Under the pieces are notes generated by a model. It saw only the letters and a program-made list of their open reading frames with translations, ran no database searches and had not been told where the DNA came from. Position numbers and translations under genes: made by a program. Positions 16,576 to 23,458 of a stretch of 64,000 nt of DNA are shown here, piece after piece (the stretch's first letter is position 1; the number at the start of each line of letters is the position of its first letter). This DNA comes from Streptomyces paradoxus (GTDB taxonomy: Bacteria; Actinomycetota; Actinomycetes; Streptomycetales; Streptomycetaceae). Location: NCBI RefSeq assembly GCF_014202475.1, contig NZ_JACHGV010000003.1, positions 100,239 through 164,238 on the forward strand, read 5' to 3'.

Positions 16576-17037
16576 ATGCCGGCAGACGTCAGCAGACGGG
16601 TACGCCGCTGGGTGCGGGCCGCACGGGAACGGGCGGCCACCCGCGGCGACTCAGGCATGACCGCGATCGAGTTCGTGCTGCTCACCCCGGTCCTGTTCTT
16701 CATGATCTTCGCGACGGTGCAGTTCGCCCTGTACTTCTTCGCGGACCACGTGGCCCAGGCGGCGGCCCAGGCCGGAGCCCGCAAGGCCCGCGCCACGGCC
16801 GACGAACAGCCGGGCGCGTGGCGGGGCGAGGCGCGGGACGTGGTGGACAGCTACATCCGCCAGCTCGGCCCCCAACTGGTCCTGTCCCCGGACGTGACGA
16901 TGGTGCAGCCGGAGCAGAACACGGTGGGCGTGGAGATCGCGGCGAGGGTCCCGACGGTGTTCCCCGGGCTGGACCTGACGGTGCACGCGCAGTCGGTGGG
17001 GCCGGTGGAGCGGTTCGTACAGGAAGAGGGCAACTGA
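16576..17037 (+). CDS. tadE: TadE-like minor pilin
   Basis: A 153-aa protein with the TadE signature GDSGMTAIEFVLLTPVLFFMIFATVQFALYFFADHVAQAAAQAGARKARA: a processing region before a hydrophobic helix with Glu at +5, then an Ala-rich amphipathic helix. The C-terminal part is a small mixed domain. ATG 16576 is preceded by a GGGG stretch. It is contiguous with the next two pilin-like genes. Confidence 0.9.
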   Translation: MPADVSRRVRRWVRAARERAATRGDSGMTAIEFVLLTPVLFFMIFATVQFALYFFADHVAQAAAQAGARKARATADEQPGAWRGEARDVVDSYIRQLGPQLVLSPDVTMVQPEQNTVGVEIAARVPTVFPGLDLTVHAQSVGPVERFVQEEGN

Positions 17038-17466
17038 ATGTCCGTCCCTTCCCTCCCCGAGGGCCGCCGGTCCGCGGACGACCGTGGCCTGTCCACCGTC
17101 GAAGTCGTGATCCTCGCACCGGTGATGATCCTGTTCATCCTGGTCCTGGTGGCATTCGGCCAACTCGTGGACGGCCGCGGGGCGCTCGACGGCGCGGCCC
17201 GGGACGCGGCCCGCGCGGGGTCGATCCAGAAGGACCACGCGACCGCCATGGCCGAGGCGAGGAAGGCCGCGGAGGCGAACCTGGCGGACGTCTGCTCGGG
17301 CCCGGTGAACGTCACGCAGACCAGCCAGGGCTTCGAACCGGACACCATCTTCACCGTCGAGGTGAGCTGTCAGGTGCGGGGCCTCGCCATGCTCGGCCTC
17401 GACGTCCCGACGACCCTGTCGTCGAGCTTCAGCTCGCCCCTCGACCCGTTCCGGAGGTCGGCATGA
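17038..17466 (+). CDS. TadE/TadG-like minor pilin
   Basis: A 142-aa protein with the same class of N-terminus: DDRGLSTVEVVILAPVMILFILVLVAFGQLVDGRGALDGAARDAARAGS. Glu at +5 and the Ala-rich helix after the TM are typical. Two Cys (DVCSGPV, VSCQVRG) may pair outside the membrane. ATG directly follows the TadE stop (TGAATG), and the gene overlaps its successor by 4 bp, so these are translated together. Confidence 0.88.
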   Translation: MSVPSLPEGRRSADDRGLSTVEVVILAPVMILFILVLVAFGQLVDGRGALDGAARDAARAGSIQKDHATAMAEARKAAEANLADVCSGPVNVTQTSQGFEPDTIFTVEVSCQVRGLAMLGLDVPTTLSSSFSSPLDPFRRSA

Positions 17467-17933
17467 GACGGCTTCGGTCCTTCGGGCCGTCCTGGTGGGC
17501 GGCCCGTGGCGCGCGCCTGGACGACCGTGGCTCCGGCGCGGGAGCGGTCATCATCTTCACGCTCGTCTTCCTCTCCCTCTCCGCGTTCGTCATCGACGGC
17601 GGCCTGTCCATCTCCAAGCGGGAACGCGCCGCCGACATCGCCGAACAGGCCGCCCGCTACGCCGCCCAGGACATCGACCGCGACGCCCTCTACGAGAACG
17701 AGGGCGGCCCCGCACCGATCAACTTCGAGAACTGCAACGCCCGCGTGAAGGCCTTCGCCCGCGAGATGGACATGACGGGCGCGGACATCGGCGCGACCCA
17801 CTGCGTGGCGGCGAACGCCGAGCAGGTCGAGGTCGAGGTACAGCTCACGTACTCCCCGGTGTTCACGGGCATGTTCTACGGCGGTGACGTGGTGGTCCAC
17901 GGCCAGGCGGTGGCGCAGAACGAGGTCGGCTGA
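17463..17933 (+). CDS. TadG-like pilus assembly protein
   Basis: A 156-aa protein with DDRGSGAGAVIIFTLVFLSLSAFVIDGGLSISKRERAADIAEQAARYAAQ, the TadG N-terminal pattern (hydrophobic helix, then an Asp-containing VIDGG turn). It lacks the large vWA domain of long TadG proteins and is a short form. Two Cys (FENCNAR, ATHCVAA) may pair. It is the last gene of this Tad block; the next plus-strand Tad component is the peptidase 8.5 kb downstream. Confidence 0.87.
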   Translation: MRRLRSFGPSWWAARGARLDDRGSGAGAVIIFTLVFLSLSAFVIDGGLSISKRERAADIAEQAARYAAQDIDRDALYENEGGPAPINFENCNARVKAFAREMDMTGADIGATHCVAANAEQVEVEVQLTYSPVFTGMFYGGDVVVHGQAVAQNEVG

Positions 17934-18228
17934 GCCGATCCGGAACATTCGGCGAATCTGCACACCGTTCACTGTGAGGTCGTGAGGGGGGCGGGCGGAA
18001 GGCGAGCCCGGCCCGATTCCCGCACCGTGGGCCACATTCCCGTATCGCGAAGTGGCAGAAGATGTGAAGACCGTGGGGTTCTCGGTGACCAAAAGGCCAC
18101 ACCCGTGAATTCGCCCCTCGAATTCCAACTCCCTCCCGTAGCCACTGACTGGCCGCCCCTTCTTCCGACGTGCTTTGATCAGTCGCGCTCGAGCACTTCG
18201 AATTATTGAACGAAGGGAACCGCCCTCC

Positions 18229-18459
18229 ATGGCCTTCACCCCGCAGATCCAGACCGCCCAGATGTCCGACGCCGAGCTGGACACCATCGCCGGCGGCCAG
18301 GTGAGCGGTGCTGCCGCGGGTGCCGGCGCCGCAGCCGGTCTCTACGTCGAGACCACGGCCGCCGGCCTCACCGCCGGCGTCGGCGGCGGCGTGGGCCTCG
18401 CCGTCTCGCCGCAGGGCATCGCGGCGGACCTGCACCTCAACGCGGCCGTCGCTCACTGA
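18229..18459 (+). CDS. Small peptide with double-glycine-type leader; candidate bacteriocin/RiPP-like precursor
   Basis: A 76-aa peptide. The N-terminal part has MSDAELDTIAGG, which matches the E-L-x-x-I-x-G-G leader motif of peptides cut by C39 peptidase/ABC exporters. The predicted core after GG is about 51 residues, rich in Gly and Ala, free of Cys, and partly hydrophobic (GLTAGVGGGVGLAV). ATG 18229 is set in CCCTCCATGG; the spacer from GAAGGGAA is about 10 nt. It is followed at once by a strong terminator, so it forms its own transcription unit. No modification, transport or immunity gene is recognisable beside it. Alternative: a small structural peptide with chance similarity to GG leaders. 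Confidence 0.7.
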   Translation: MAFTPQIQTAQMSDAELDTIAGGQVSGAAAGAGAAAGLYVETTAAGLTAGVGGGVGLAVSPQGIAADLHLNAAVAH

Positions 18460-18472
18460 CGCACGCATGAAG

Positions 18473-18502
18473 AAGGCCCCGGGGCTTGGGCCCCGGGGCC
18501 TT
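18473..18502. terminator. Strong hairpin terminator between converging genes
   Basis: A 13-bp perfect stem, AAGGCCCCGGGGC with GCCCCGGGGCCTT, around a TTGG loop and followed by a T-run. It ends the small peptide gene (plus) and, being A-rich on the other side, probably also the WXG100-like gene (minus). Confidence 0.88.
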
Positions 18503-18525
18503 TTCGCATCTCTCGGACAGGGGGT

Positions 18526-18879
18526 CTACTTTCCCCCGCCGTCTCCCTTACTGCCCCTACCGCCCCGCTTGTCCTCGGTCTTCATGGCGTCGTTCACCTT
18601 CTTGGCGAGTTCGTCGTCCAGCTTCTTGAACTCGCGCACGACGGCATCGGACATACTCGCCAGCGCATCCAACTGCTGCGTGATGTCCTCGCGCCCGTCT
18701 TCCCAGTTGGACTCGAAATCGTCGAGCGCGTCATTGACGCTGCCGTCGCCTATGTCGTCCTTGTACGACTCGAAGAGCTTCTTGGTGTGATTCAGACGGG
18801 TCTTGATGGACCGCAGCCGGCGCCCGTAGCTCTCCAGCTCGGTCAGCGGAAGCGCGAGGTCGCTCTTGCTCTTGCCCAT
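18526..18879 (-). CDS. WXG100-like (ESAT-6-type) helical protein
   Basis: A 117-aa all-helical protein made of two long amphipathic helices around a turn at NWEDG (Trp59, Gly62), close to the W-x-G hairpin of type VII secretion substrates. The C-terminal tail is Lys/Gly-rich (KTEDKRGGRGSKGDGGGK). No signal peptide or TM. ATG 18879 has GGGGGA upstream. It is the last gene of the leftward island 23126 to 18526. No EccC-type ATPase or other T7SS component lies in the window, so export by T7SS is only an inference. Confidence 0.8.
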   Translation of the reverse strand: MGKSKSDLALPLTELESYGRRLRSIKTRLNHTKKLFESYKDDIGDGSVNDALDDFESNWEDGREDITQQLDALASMSDAVVREFKKLDDELAKKVNDAMKTEDKRGGRGSKGDGGGK

Positions 18880-18928
18880 GCGGATTCCCCCAGCAGGTCG
18901 GACGGTCAGACGAAGCGGAAGGTACTCG

Positions 18929-19510
18929 TCACAGCGTCGAAGATGTCATGGAACGCCTCGGCCAGATCCAGCACGGGGCTGGCCCCTGAGATGAGCACAA
19001 CCTGGTCGGCGGTTCCCGGTACGGTACGTAGGTCTGGGTCAGCGCCATACGCAGCGTACGGCTGTCCCCCTCGGCGACGGGAAGGTCCTCGACGCCGTAC
19101 GTACGGGCCGCTGGACCCACGTCCGGGAGGTCGACCGTCGTGACCTTGCGCCAGGCGTCGCCCTCACGGCGGGGCGTGATGGAGCGCAGGCTCTCGGCGA
19201 TGGCACGGGGGTCTGTGGACAGCGCCACACCCTGCTTGTTCTTCGCTCCCAGCACGGAGACTGTGACGGTCGCGGACAGCGGGATGCCGTCGAAGTTCTC
19301 CGCCATGCAGCCCATGTAGAGGGCGCCGGAGTCGTGTGCGTCCTTGGCCATCTTGCGCAGCATGCTGGTCACTTCAGCGCGATAGGGCGCCAGCTCGGGC
19401 GTCTCCCGCACCCGTTCGTCGACAAGGGTCCGGACGGTCGCCTCACGGCCTTCTGGGCGGATGCCGAACTCCCACCAGGACTCAGGAACCGCCAGTGAGA
19501 AACTGGGCAT
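18929..19510 (-). CDS. Conserved unknown protein with a frameshifted C-terminus
   Basis: ATG 19510 opens a soluble protein (MPSFSLAVPESWWEFGIRPEGREA...) of 193 aa as it stands. Near 19020 the reading TYVPYREPP loses sense, while a neighbouring frame continues as GTADQVVLISGASPVLDLAE... to TSTFRFV and a TGA at 18906-18908. Restoring one G (gtaccg-g-taccg) would join them into TYVPVPGTADQ and give about 201 aa. So this is either a recent one-base deletion or a sequence error. No signal peptide. The gene sits 27-50 bp before the WXG100-like gene and is probably its partner. Function not recognised. Confidence 0.7.
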   Translation of the reverse strand: MPSFSLAVPESWWEFGIRPEGREATVRTLVDERVRETPELAPYRAEVTSMLRKMAKDAHDSGALYMGCMAENFDGIPLSATVTVSVLGAKNKQGVALSTDPRAIAESLRSITPRREGDAWRKVTTVDLPDVGPAARTYGVEDLPVAEGDSRTLRMALTQTYVPYREPPTRLCSSQGPAPCWIWPRRSMTSSTL

Positions 19511-19680
19511 CAGTTCAACCAATCTTGTCCTGGTCTGAGTGTTTGTCACATGTCGATCCCGAGGCCCTGGGTTGCGATATCGACCAGTCTGGGTTCTGGT
19601 ACTGACGGGGATTACTTGCGGCTGAGCAGCTCCGGAATGGCAGGTGAGCATCCTGATGGGTTCGCCATTGTTTGTCTTCC

Positions 19681-19757
19681 CCTGCCGAGACTTTGCAGTC
19701 CGACTCGGCCACGCTGAGCCGCTGGATCTCCGCCCCGGCGATCTCGCTGCGAGGCGG
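19681..19757 (-). pseudogene. Remnant duplicating the 3' part of the membrane-associated gene at 20660-21355
   Basis: The minus-strand reading PRSEIAGAEIQRLSVAESD matches PRSEITSAEIKRFSMAESD near the end of the protein at 20660-21355. Similarity fades on both sides, and no full gene surrounds it. The wider gap 19511-19874 otherwise holds nothing I can support. Confidence 0.5.
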
Positions 19758-19874
19758 CGCCCGTCCTGACGCCGCCGTAACTGCCCCAGCCGCCGGGGGC
19801 CATGGCAGGCGCGGGCGCGAGGAGGGCGACGGTCGGCTAGACGACAGTGACCGGCCGGGAGGCGCGTGGGGACC

Positions 19875-20521
19875 TCACTTCGCGCATCCACCCCTCTGCG
19901 AACGGGCCGACACCGCCTGCCACACCCCCTGGGCGTTCCTGCCCATGGAAATCACGTAGAGGACCTCGGGGTCCGTGCCCGCCGGGTTGCCCTTGACCTC
20001 ACCGGTCCTGCGGTTCCTCGTCGAGGCCTTGCTCTCGTCGGTGCAGTAGGAGAGGGACGCCGCCGCCTTGTCCTTGGCGAGGATGACCTTGGGGTCGAAC
20101 ACGGGCAGCTTGCCGATGACAGTGAGGTTCTTGTCCGTGTATGTCCTGATCCACTGCTGGCTCTGCAGGAATCCGTTTTTCGTGTCGTAGAAGGCGCGGT
20201 CCTTGCTGTCGGGGTCGTTCTCGATGATCGCCGCGTACCCGGCCCGCAGCTGTTCCTTGCCGTCGTTCAGCACCGCCTGCTCAACCGGATCGCTGCTCGT
20301 CCAGTTCTCGAAGGTCAGCCGGAAGCTGTTCGGGAGCTTGATCACCGGGCGCTTGTCGTCGGCCCCTGCGGAGGGCGAAGCCGATGCCGGGCTGCTGAGT
20401 TGTTGCCCGCACCCTTGGTGTCGTCCGATGACGCATCGTCGCCCCCGCCACAGGCGGTCAGAAGCAATGCCGCCGTCGTGGCGAACGCTGCGGCAGTGGT
20501 GGTCAGTGCGCGGCGGGCCAC
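19875..20521 (-). pseudogene. Lipoprotein gene split by a one-base frameshift
   Basis: GTG 20521, after GGGGGAGA, encodes VARRALTTTAAAFATT...LLLTAC (lipobox, Cys24), nearly the signal peptide of the lipoprotein at 22458-23126. Near 20395-20405 (run around ggcaacaactcagcagc) the sense passes to another frame, which continues SSPASASPSAGADDKRPVIKLPNSFRLTFENW... to QRGGCAK and the stop at 19875. The mature domain has weaker similarity to the two intact lipoproteins. As written, no single frame carries both the lipobox and the domain. If the indel is a sequence error, it is a normal lipoprotein of about 215 aa. Confidence 0.7.
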
Positions 20522-20659
20522 AGTTGATCTCCCCCGTAATTTCGGTGTAGGCGACAGGGAACGACGCTAACAGGGGTGGGGCAGGGTGCCATGAGAAGCA
20601 GTGGTGGATCGTGTGGGGAAGGTGAGGAGTGTGACGTGGTCGGTTGCGAAGGGTGCTGC

Positions 20660-21355
20660 TCATGCTGGGTGACAACCTTCAGGGACCCCTTGCCCCAGCA
20701 GAGCGACGATCCTCCGGGCACCGTGCGGCGAACTCGTCAGCCGTGCCCACGAGCCGTCCCGGAACGAGACCGTGAAGTCGGACTCGGCCATGCTGAACCG
20801 CTTGATCTCCGCGCTGGTGATCTCGCTGCGCGGCATCGACCAGAGGACGGCCTCGGATCCCGGGACCTTCTCACCACCACCCCAGGAAAGGTGCCGGCTG
20901 CCCCGCCCGGTGTCCTCGTACGACCAGATGCGCACCAGCCCGTCCTGCTCCGCCAGTTCGATCTCGGTCACCGTGCGCCAGGACCGTCGGGAGGGATCGA
21001 GCTGCCAGGGCAGCGTGCGGGCCGTTTCACCCTCGCCCGCCCACATGACGGGGAAGTCGTCGATCTCGTTCTCACGCTCCTCCAGCTCCCCCCGCTTCTC
21101 CGGCGAGGCGGGACTGCCGAGGGCTTCGGCGAGGATGTAGAGGGGCAGCATCAGGAGCCCGGTGGTGGCGGACAGCACGTGTACGCCCAGCTTGCCGAAG
21201 AACCCCCGCACCTTGAAGGGCGGTTGGGCCGGCCAGCCGGGCAGGTCCCGCTCGATGTCGTTGCGTTCGAGGTCCCGGAAGGAGCGTCGCTTCGCCACAG
21301 AGGCGGCTGTGCCACTCGCGAACTCGACCCGGTAGCGCTCGGGTTCCTCGCCCAT
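20660..21355 (-). CDS. Membrane-associated protein of unknown function
   Basis: A 231-aa protein: basic N-terminal part (SVAKRRSFRDLERNDIERDLPGW), one hydrophobic helix (VHVLSATTGLLMLPLYILAEALG), then a soluble domain with repeated Trp and beta-strand character (RTVTEIELAEQDGLVRIWSYED, LWSMPRSEITSAEIKRFSMAESDFTVSFRDGSWARL). ATG 21355 is preferred for its AAGGA; ATG 21373 is possible. It follows the secreted protein gene by 32 bp on the same strand. A fragment of a second copy remains at 19681-19757. Not recognised. Confidence 0.78.
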   Translation of the reverse strand: MGEEPERYRVEFASGTAASVAKRRSFRDLERNDIERDLPGWPAQPPFKVRGFFGKLGVHVLSATTGLLMLPLYILAEALGSPASPEKRGELEERENEIDDFPVMWAGEGETARTLPWQLDPSRRSWRTVTEIELAEQDGLVRIWSYEDTGRGSRHLSWGGGEKVPGSEAVLWSMPRSEITSAEIKRFSMAESDFTVSFRDGSWARLTSSPHGARRIVALLGQGVPEGCHPA

Positions 21356-21387
21356 GCCTTCCTTCACCGTCATGCCGCGTGAGTCAC

Positions 21388-22461
21388 TCACCGGTTGATC
21401 GACTGGATCTCCTGGACGTTCATGTCCTGGGTCGTCTCGAACGTGCCGTCGGGCAGGTCGCCACGCGTGCCGTCGGAGCCCTCCCAGGTGATCTTCCAGG
21501 TGACGCTGGCCGAGAGCTGGTAGGGGGTGCCGTCGGTGGCGCGGAGGTAGCGGATGCCGCACGGCGGGTTCTTGTCGGCGGCGCCCTTGGTGTACGGGGT
21601 GCCGATGGAGCCGTCGTCGTTGATCGCGCAGTCGCCGGAGGCGGGGAAGACCTCGGCGTCCTCGGTGCCCGGGTCGAGGTGGAGGGCGACCGGCTTGGCG
21701 GTGGTCTCCGCCCACAGGCCCGTGTTCGGCAGTGCGGCGCGGACCGTGACGTCCTTGAAGGTGCCCTTGTCGAGCCAGACCCACGTGGGCAGGTTGACCG
21801 TGGACTTGGCCTCCGGCTTCAGTTCGACCTTGGTCTCCGGGACCTTGACCTTGTTGTAGGCGTACTCGGCGAGTGTCTTCGGGGTGGGCGCGTTCGGATC
21901 GTCCGGGACCTCGCCGGCGTCGACCCAGAACATGATGCGGCCGCAGTCCCACGACTCCGAAGCGTTCGGATCAGGGGCGACACCCCGCCAGAAGTAGCCG
22001 TCCTTGCCGAGGTTGTAGTCCTTGTAACCCTCGGCGGTGCTGTTTGTCGGGGCCTTCAGGTCGAAGTTGTCCGCCGGCTTGCCGTCCCGGTAGTGGTCGG
22101 TCCACAGGCCCTTGCCGAACCAGGATTCGTGGATTCCGACGTCACCGCCACCGTCCGAGTCCACGAACCTCTTCAACTGCTCCGGGCTGAAGGCGGGCTC
22201 GTACCAGCAGGCCGGGGGCTTCCAGTTGGGATCGACCGTGCCGAGGTTGCCTTCTTCGCCGCCGCCACCCCCGCCACTCGGGTACGTGACCTTGATGTTG
22301 GAGACCGAGGCCGACAGACCTCCCTTGCCGTCGCTTCCGCCTTGCGGAGGCGGGGCCGCTTCTCCGCCGACCGGTTTGTCGGCATGAGCCGTACCAGCGG
22401 TCCAGAGGACGCAACCAGCCGCAAGCCCCACGATCAACTTCGTTCGCCGGGGCGCGGTCAC
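21388..22461 (-). CDS. Secreted protein of unknown function, paralogue of 1068-2153
   Basis: A 357-aa exported protein: signal peptide (RRTKLIVGLAAGCVLWTAGTAHA-DKP), Gly/Pro-rich linker, then W-KPPACWYEPAFSPEQLKRF, a Cys-containing middle region (ESWDCGRIMFWV), and the C-terminal domain with PPCGIRYLRATDG and DMNVQEIQSINR. It matches the protein at 1068-2153 in motif order and length. The GTG at 22461 overlaps the TGA of the upstream lipoprotein (GTGA), exactly as in the other pair, which argues that the two products are needed in a fixed ratio. Function unknown. Confidence 0.86.
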   Translation of the reverse strand: MTAPRRTKLIVGLAAGCVLWTAGTAHADKPVGGEAAPPPQGGSDGKGGLSASVSNIKVTYPSGGGGGGEEGNLGTVDPNWKPPACWYEPAFSPEQLKRFVDSDGGGDVGIHESWFGKGLWTDHYRDGKPADNFDLKAPTNSTAEGYKDYNLGKDGYFWRGVAPDPNASESWDCGRIMFWVDAGEVPDDPNAPTPKTLAEYAYNKVKVPETKVELKPEAKSTVNLPTWVWLDKGTFKDVTVRAALPNTGLWAETTAKPVALHLDPGTEDAEVFPASGDCAINDDGSIGTPYTKGAADKNPPCGIRYLRATDGTPYQLSASVTWKITWEGSDGTRGDLPDGTFETTQDMNVQEIQSINR

Positions 22462-23126
22462 CCTCGGCATGCCTCTGCCTTCCCCTCGACAGTGACCTGC
22501 TGAGCACGCCACACCGGGTTGTCCTTCACGGACGTCATGAGAAGGGTGAACTTCTGGTAGCTGGCCAGACTTTCCTTCGTGCGGTGGACCTTCTCACTCT
22601 TGACTTCCTTGCCGAAGACCTTGGACTGGTCCTCACAGAAGGTGACGTTGACCGTCTTGACCTTCTCGGACTCGTCGCCAGGGCTGACTTCGGCGTCGTA
22701 GTACCGGTCCCTGCCCGTCAGCGTCCAGCCGCCGTCCACGTACTCCTTGATCTGCGAGTGCGCGTACTGGGAAGCCTGGCCCGACGAGTAGAACTGGAAG
22801 GCGGGATCATTCGGGTCCTGCTTCGTGATGCCGTGGTTCAGCGCGCGAATGTAGTTCGCGGCGTCCTCGAGGGCTGCCGCGCTGTCCTGGTCCGACGGCT
22901 TCTCGAAGTCGAAGACCAGGTCCAGGTCCTTCGGGACACTCACGTCAGGCCGCTCGACATCGGTCGACGTCGAGCCCGAGGCCGAAGCGGAAGGGGTGCC
23001 GGCACCCTTGCCCGCTCCCTCGATGTCGTCCGACGCGTCGTTGCCACCCCCGCCGCAGGCAGTGAGCAGCAGGGCCGCTGTCGCAGTGAGCGCGGCGGCT
23101 GTTGTCTTCAGGGCGCGGCGAGCCAC
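22458..23126 (-). CDS. Lipoprotein, possible NTF2-like fold, paralogue of 2150-2821
   Basis: A 222-aa lipoprotein: lipobox LLLTAC (Cys24), a Ser/Thr/Gly linker, then DLDLVFDFEKPSDQDSAAALEDAANYIRALNHG, EYVDGGWTLTGRDRYYDAEV and NVTFCEDQSKVFGKEVKSEKV, parallel to the copy at 2150-2821. GTG 23126 follows GGGGGAGA. It is the first gene of the leftward island. An NTF2-like fold is my inference from the helix/strand pattern. It probably works on the outer face of the membrane with the secreted protein. Confidence 0.87.
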   Translation of the reverse strand: MARRALKTTAAALTATAALLLTACGGGGNDASDDIEGAGKGAGTPSASASGSTSTDVERPDVSVPKDLDLVFDFEKPSDQDSAAALEDAANYIRALNHGITKQDPNDPAFQFYSSGQASQYAHSQIKEYVDGGWTLTGRDRYYDAEVSPGDESEKVKTVNVTFCEDQSKVFGKEVKSEKVHRTKESLASYQKFTLLMTSVKDNPVWRAQQVTVEGKAEACRG

Positions 23127-23458
23127 TGGTGGATCTCCCCCGTTGTTACGAACGTTGTTCTGCGTGTGCGGTAGAGAACGAAGCTATCAGGGGATGGTTA
23201 AGGGGCCTTGATAGGCAGTGGTGGATTGCGTGGGGATCGTGAAGGGCATGCGTGGCACATGCGAAGATGACGTTCCCGGTTGCCCGGCCCCGGAGTGAAC
23301 TCCCGTGACGTCAGGGGCAAATCGGACTTCGGTGGGGATCCTGCTGTCCGCCCTTCGACGCCCTCCGTAAGAGTCCATAAGATCTCTGTAGGCTCAGCAC
23401 ACCCCTCACCCACAGCTCGGCCTCACCCCACTCCGCACACGACCCCAGGACACCCGCC
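23127..23458. other. Intergenic region between divergent operons
   Basis: This 332-bp gap must hold the promoters of the lipoprotein island (minus) and of the LysM/BTAD gene (plus). It is less GC-rich than the flanks around 23370-23400 (agagtccataagatctctg), a likely promoter zone, but no -35/-10 pair is convincing. No gene seen. Confidence 0.4.

Noticed and set aside
18195..18220. TTCG...CGAA dyad before the small peptide gene as an operator
   Set aside because: Only the four outer bases pair; the inner sequence is not symmetrical.
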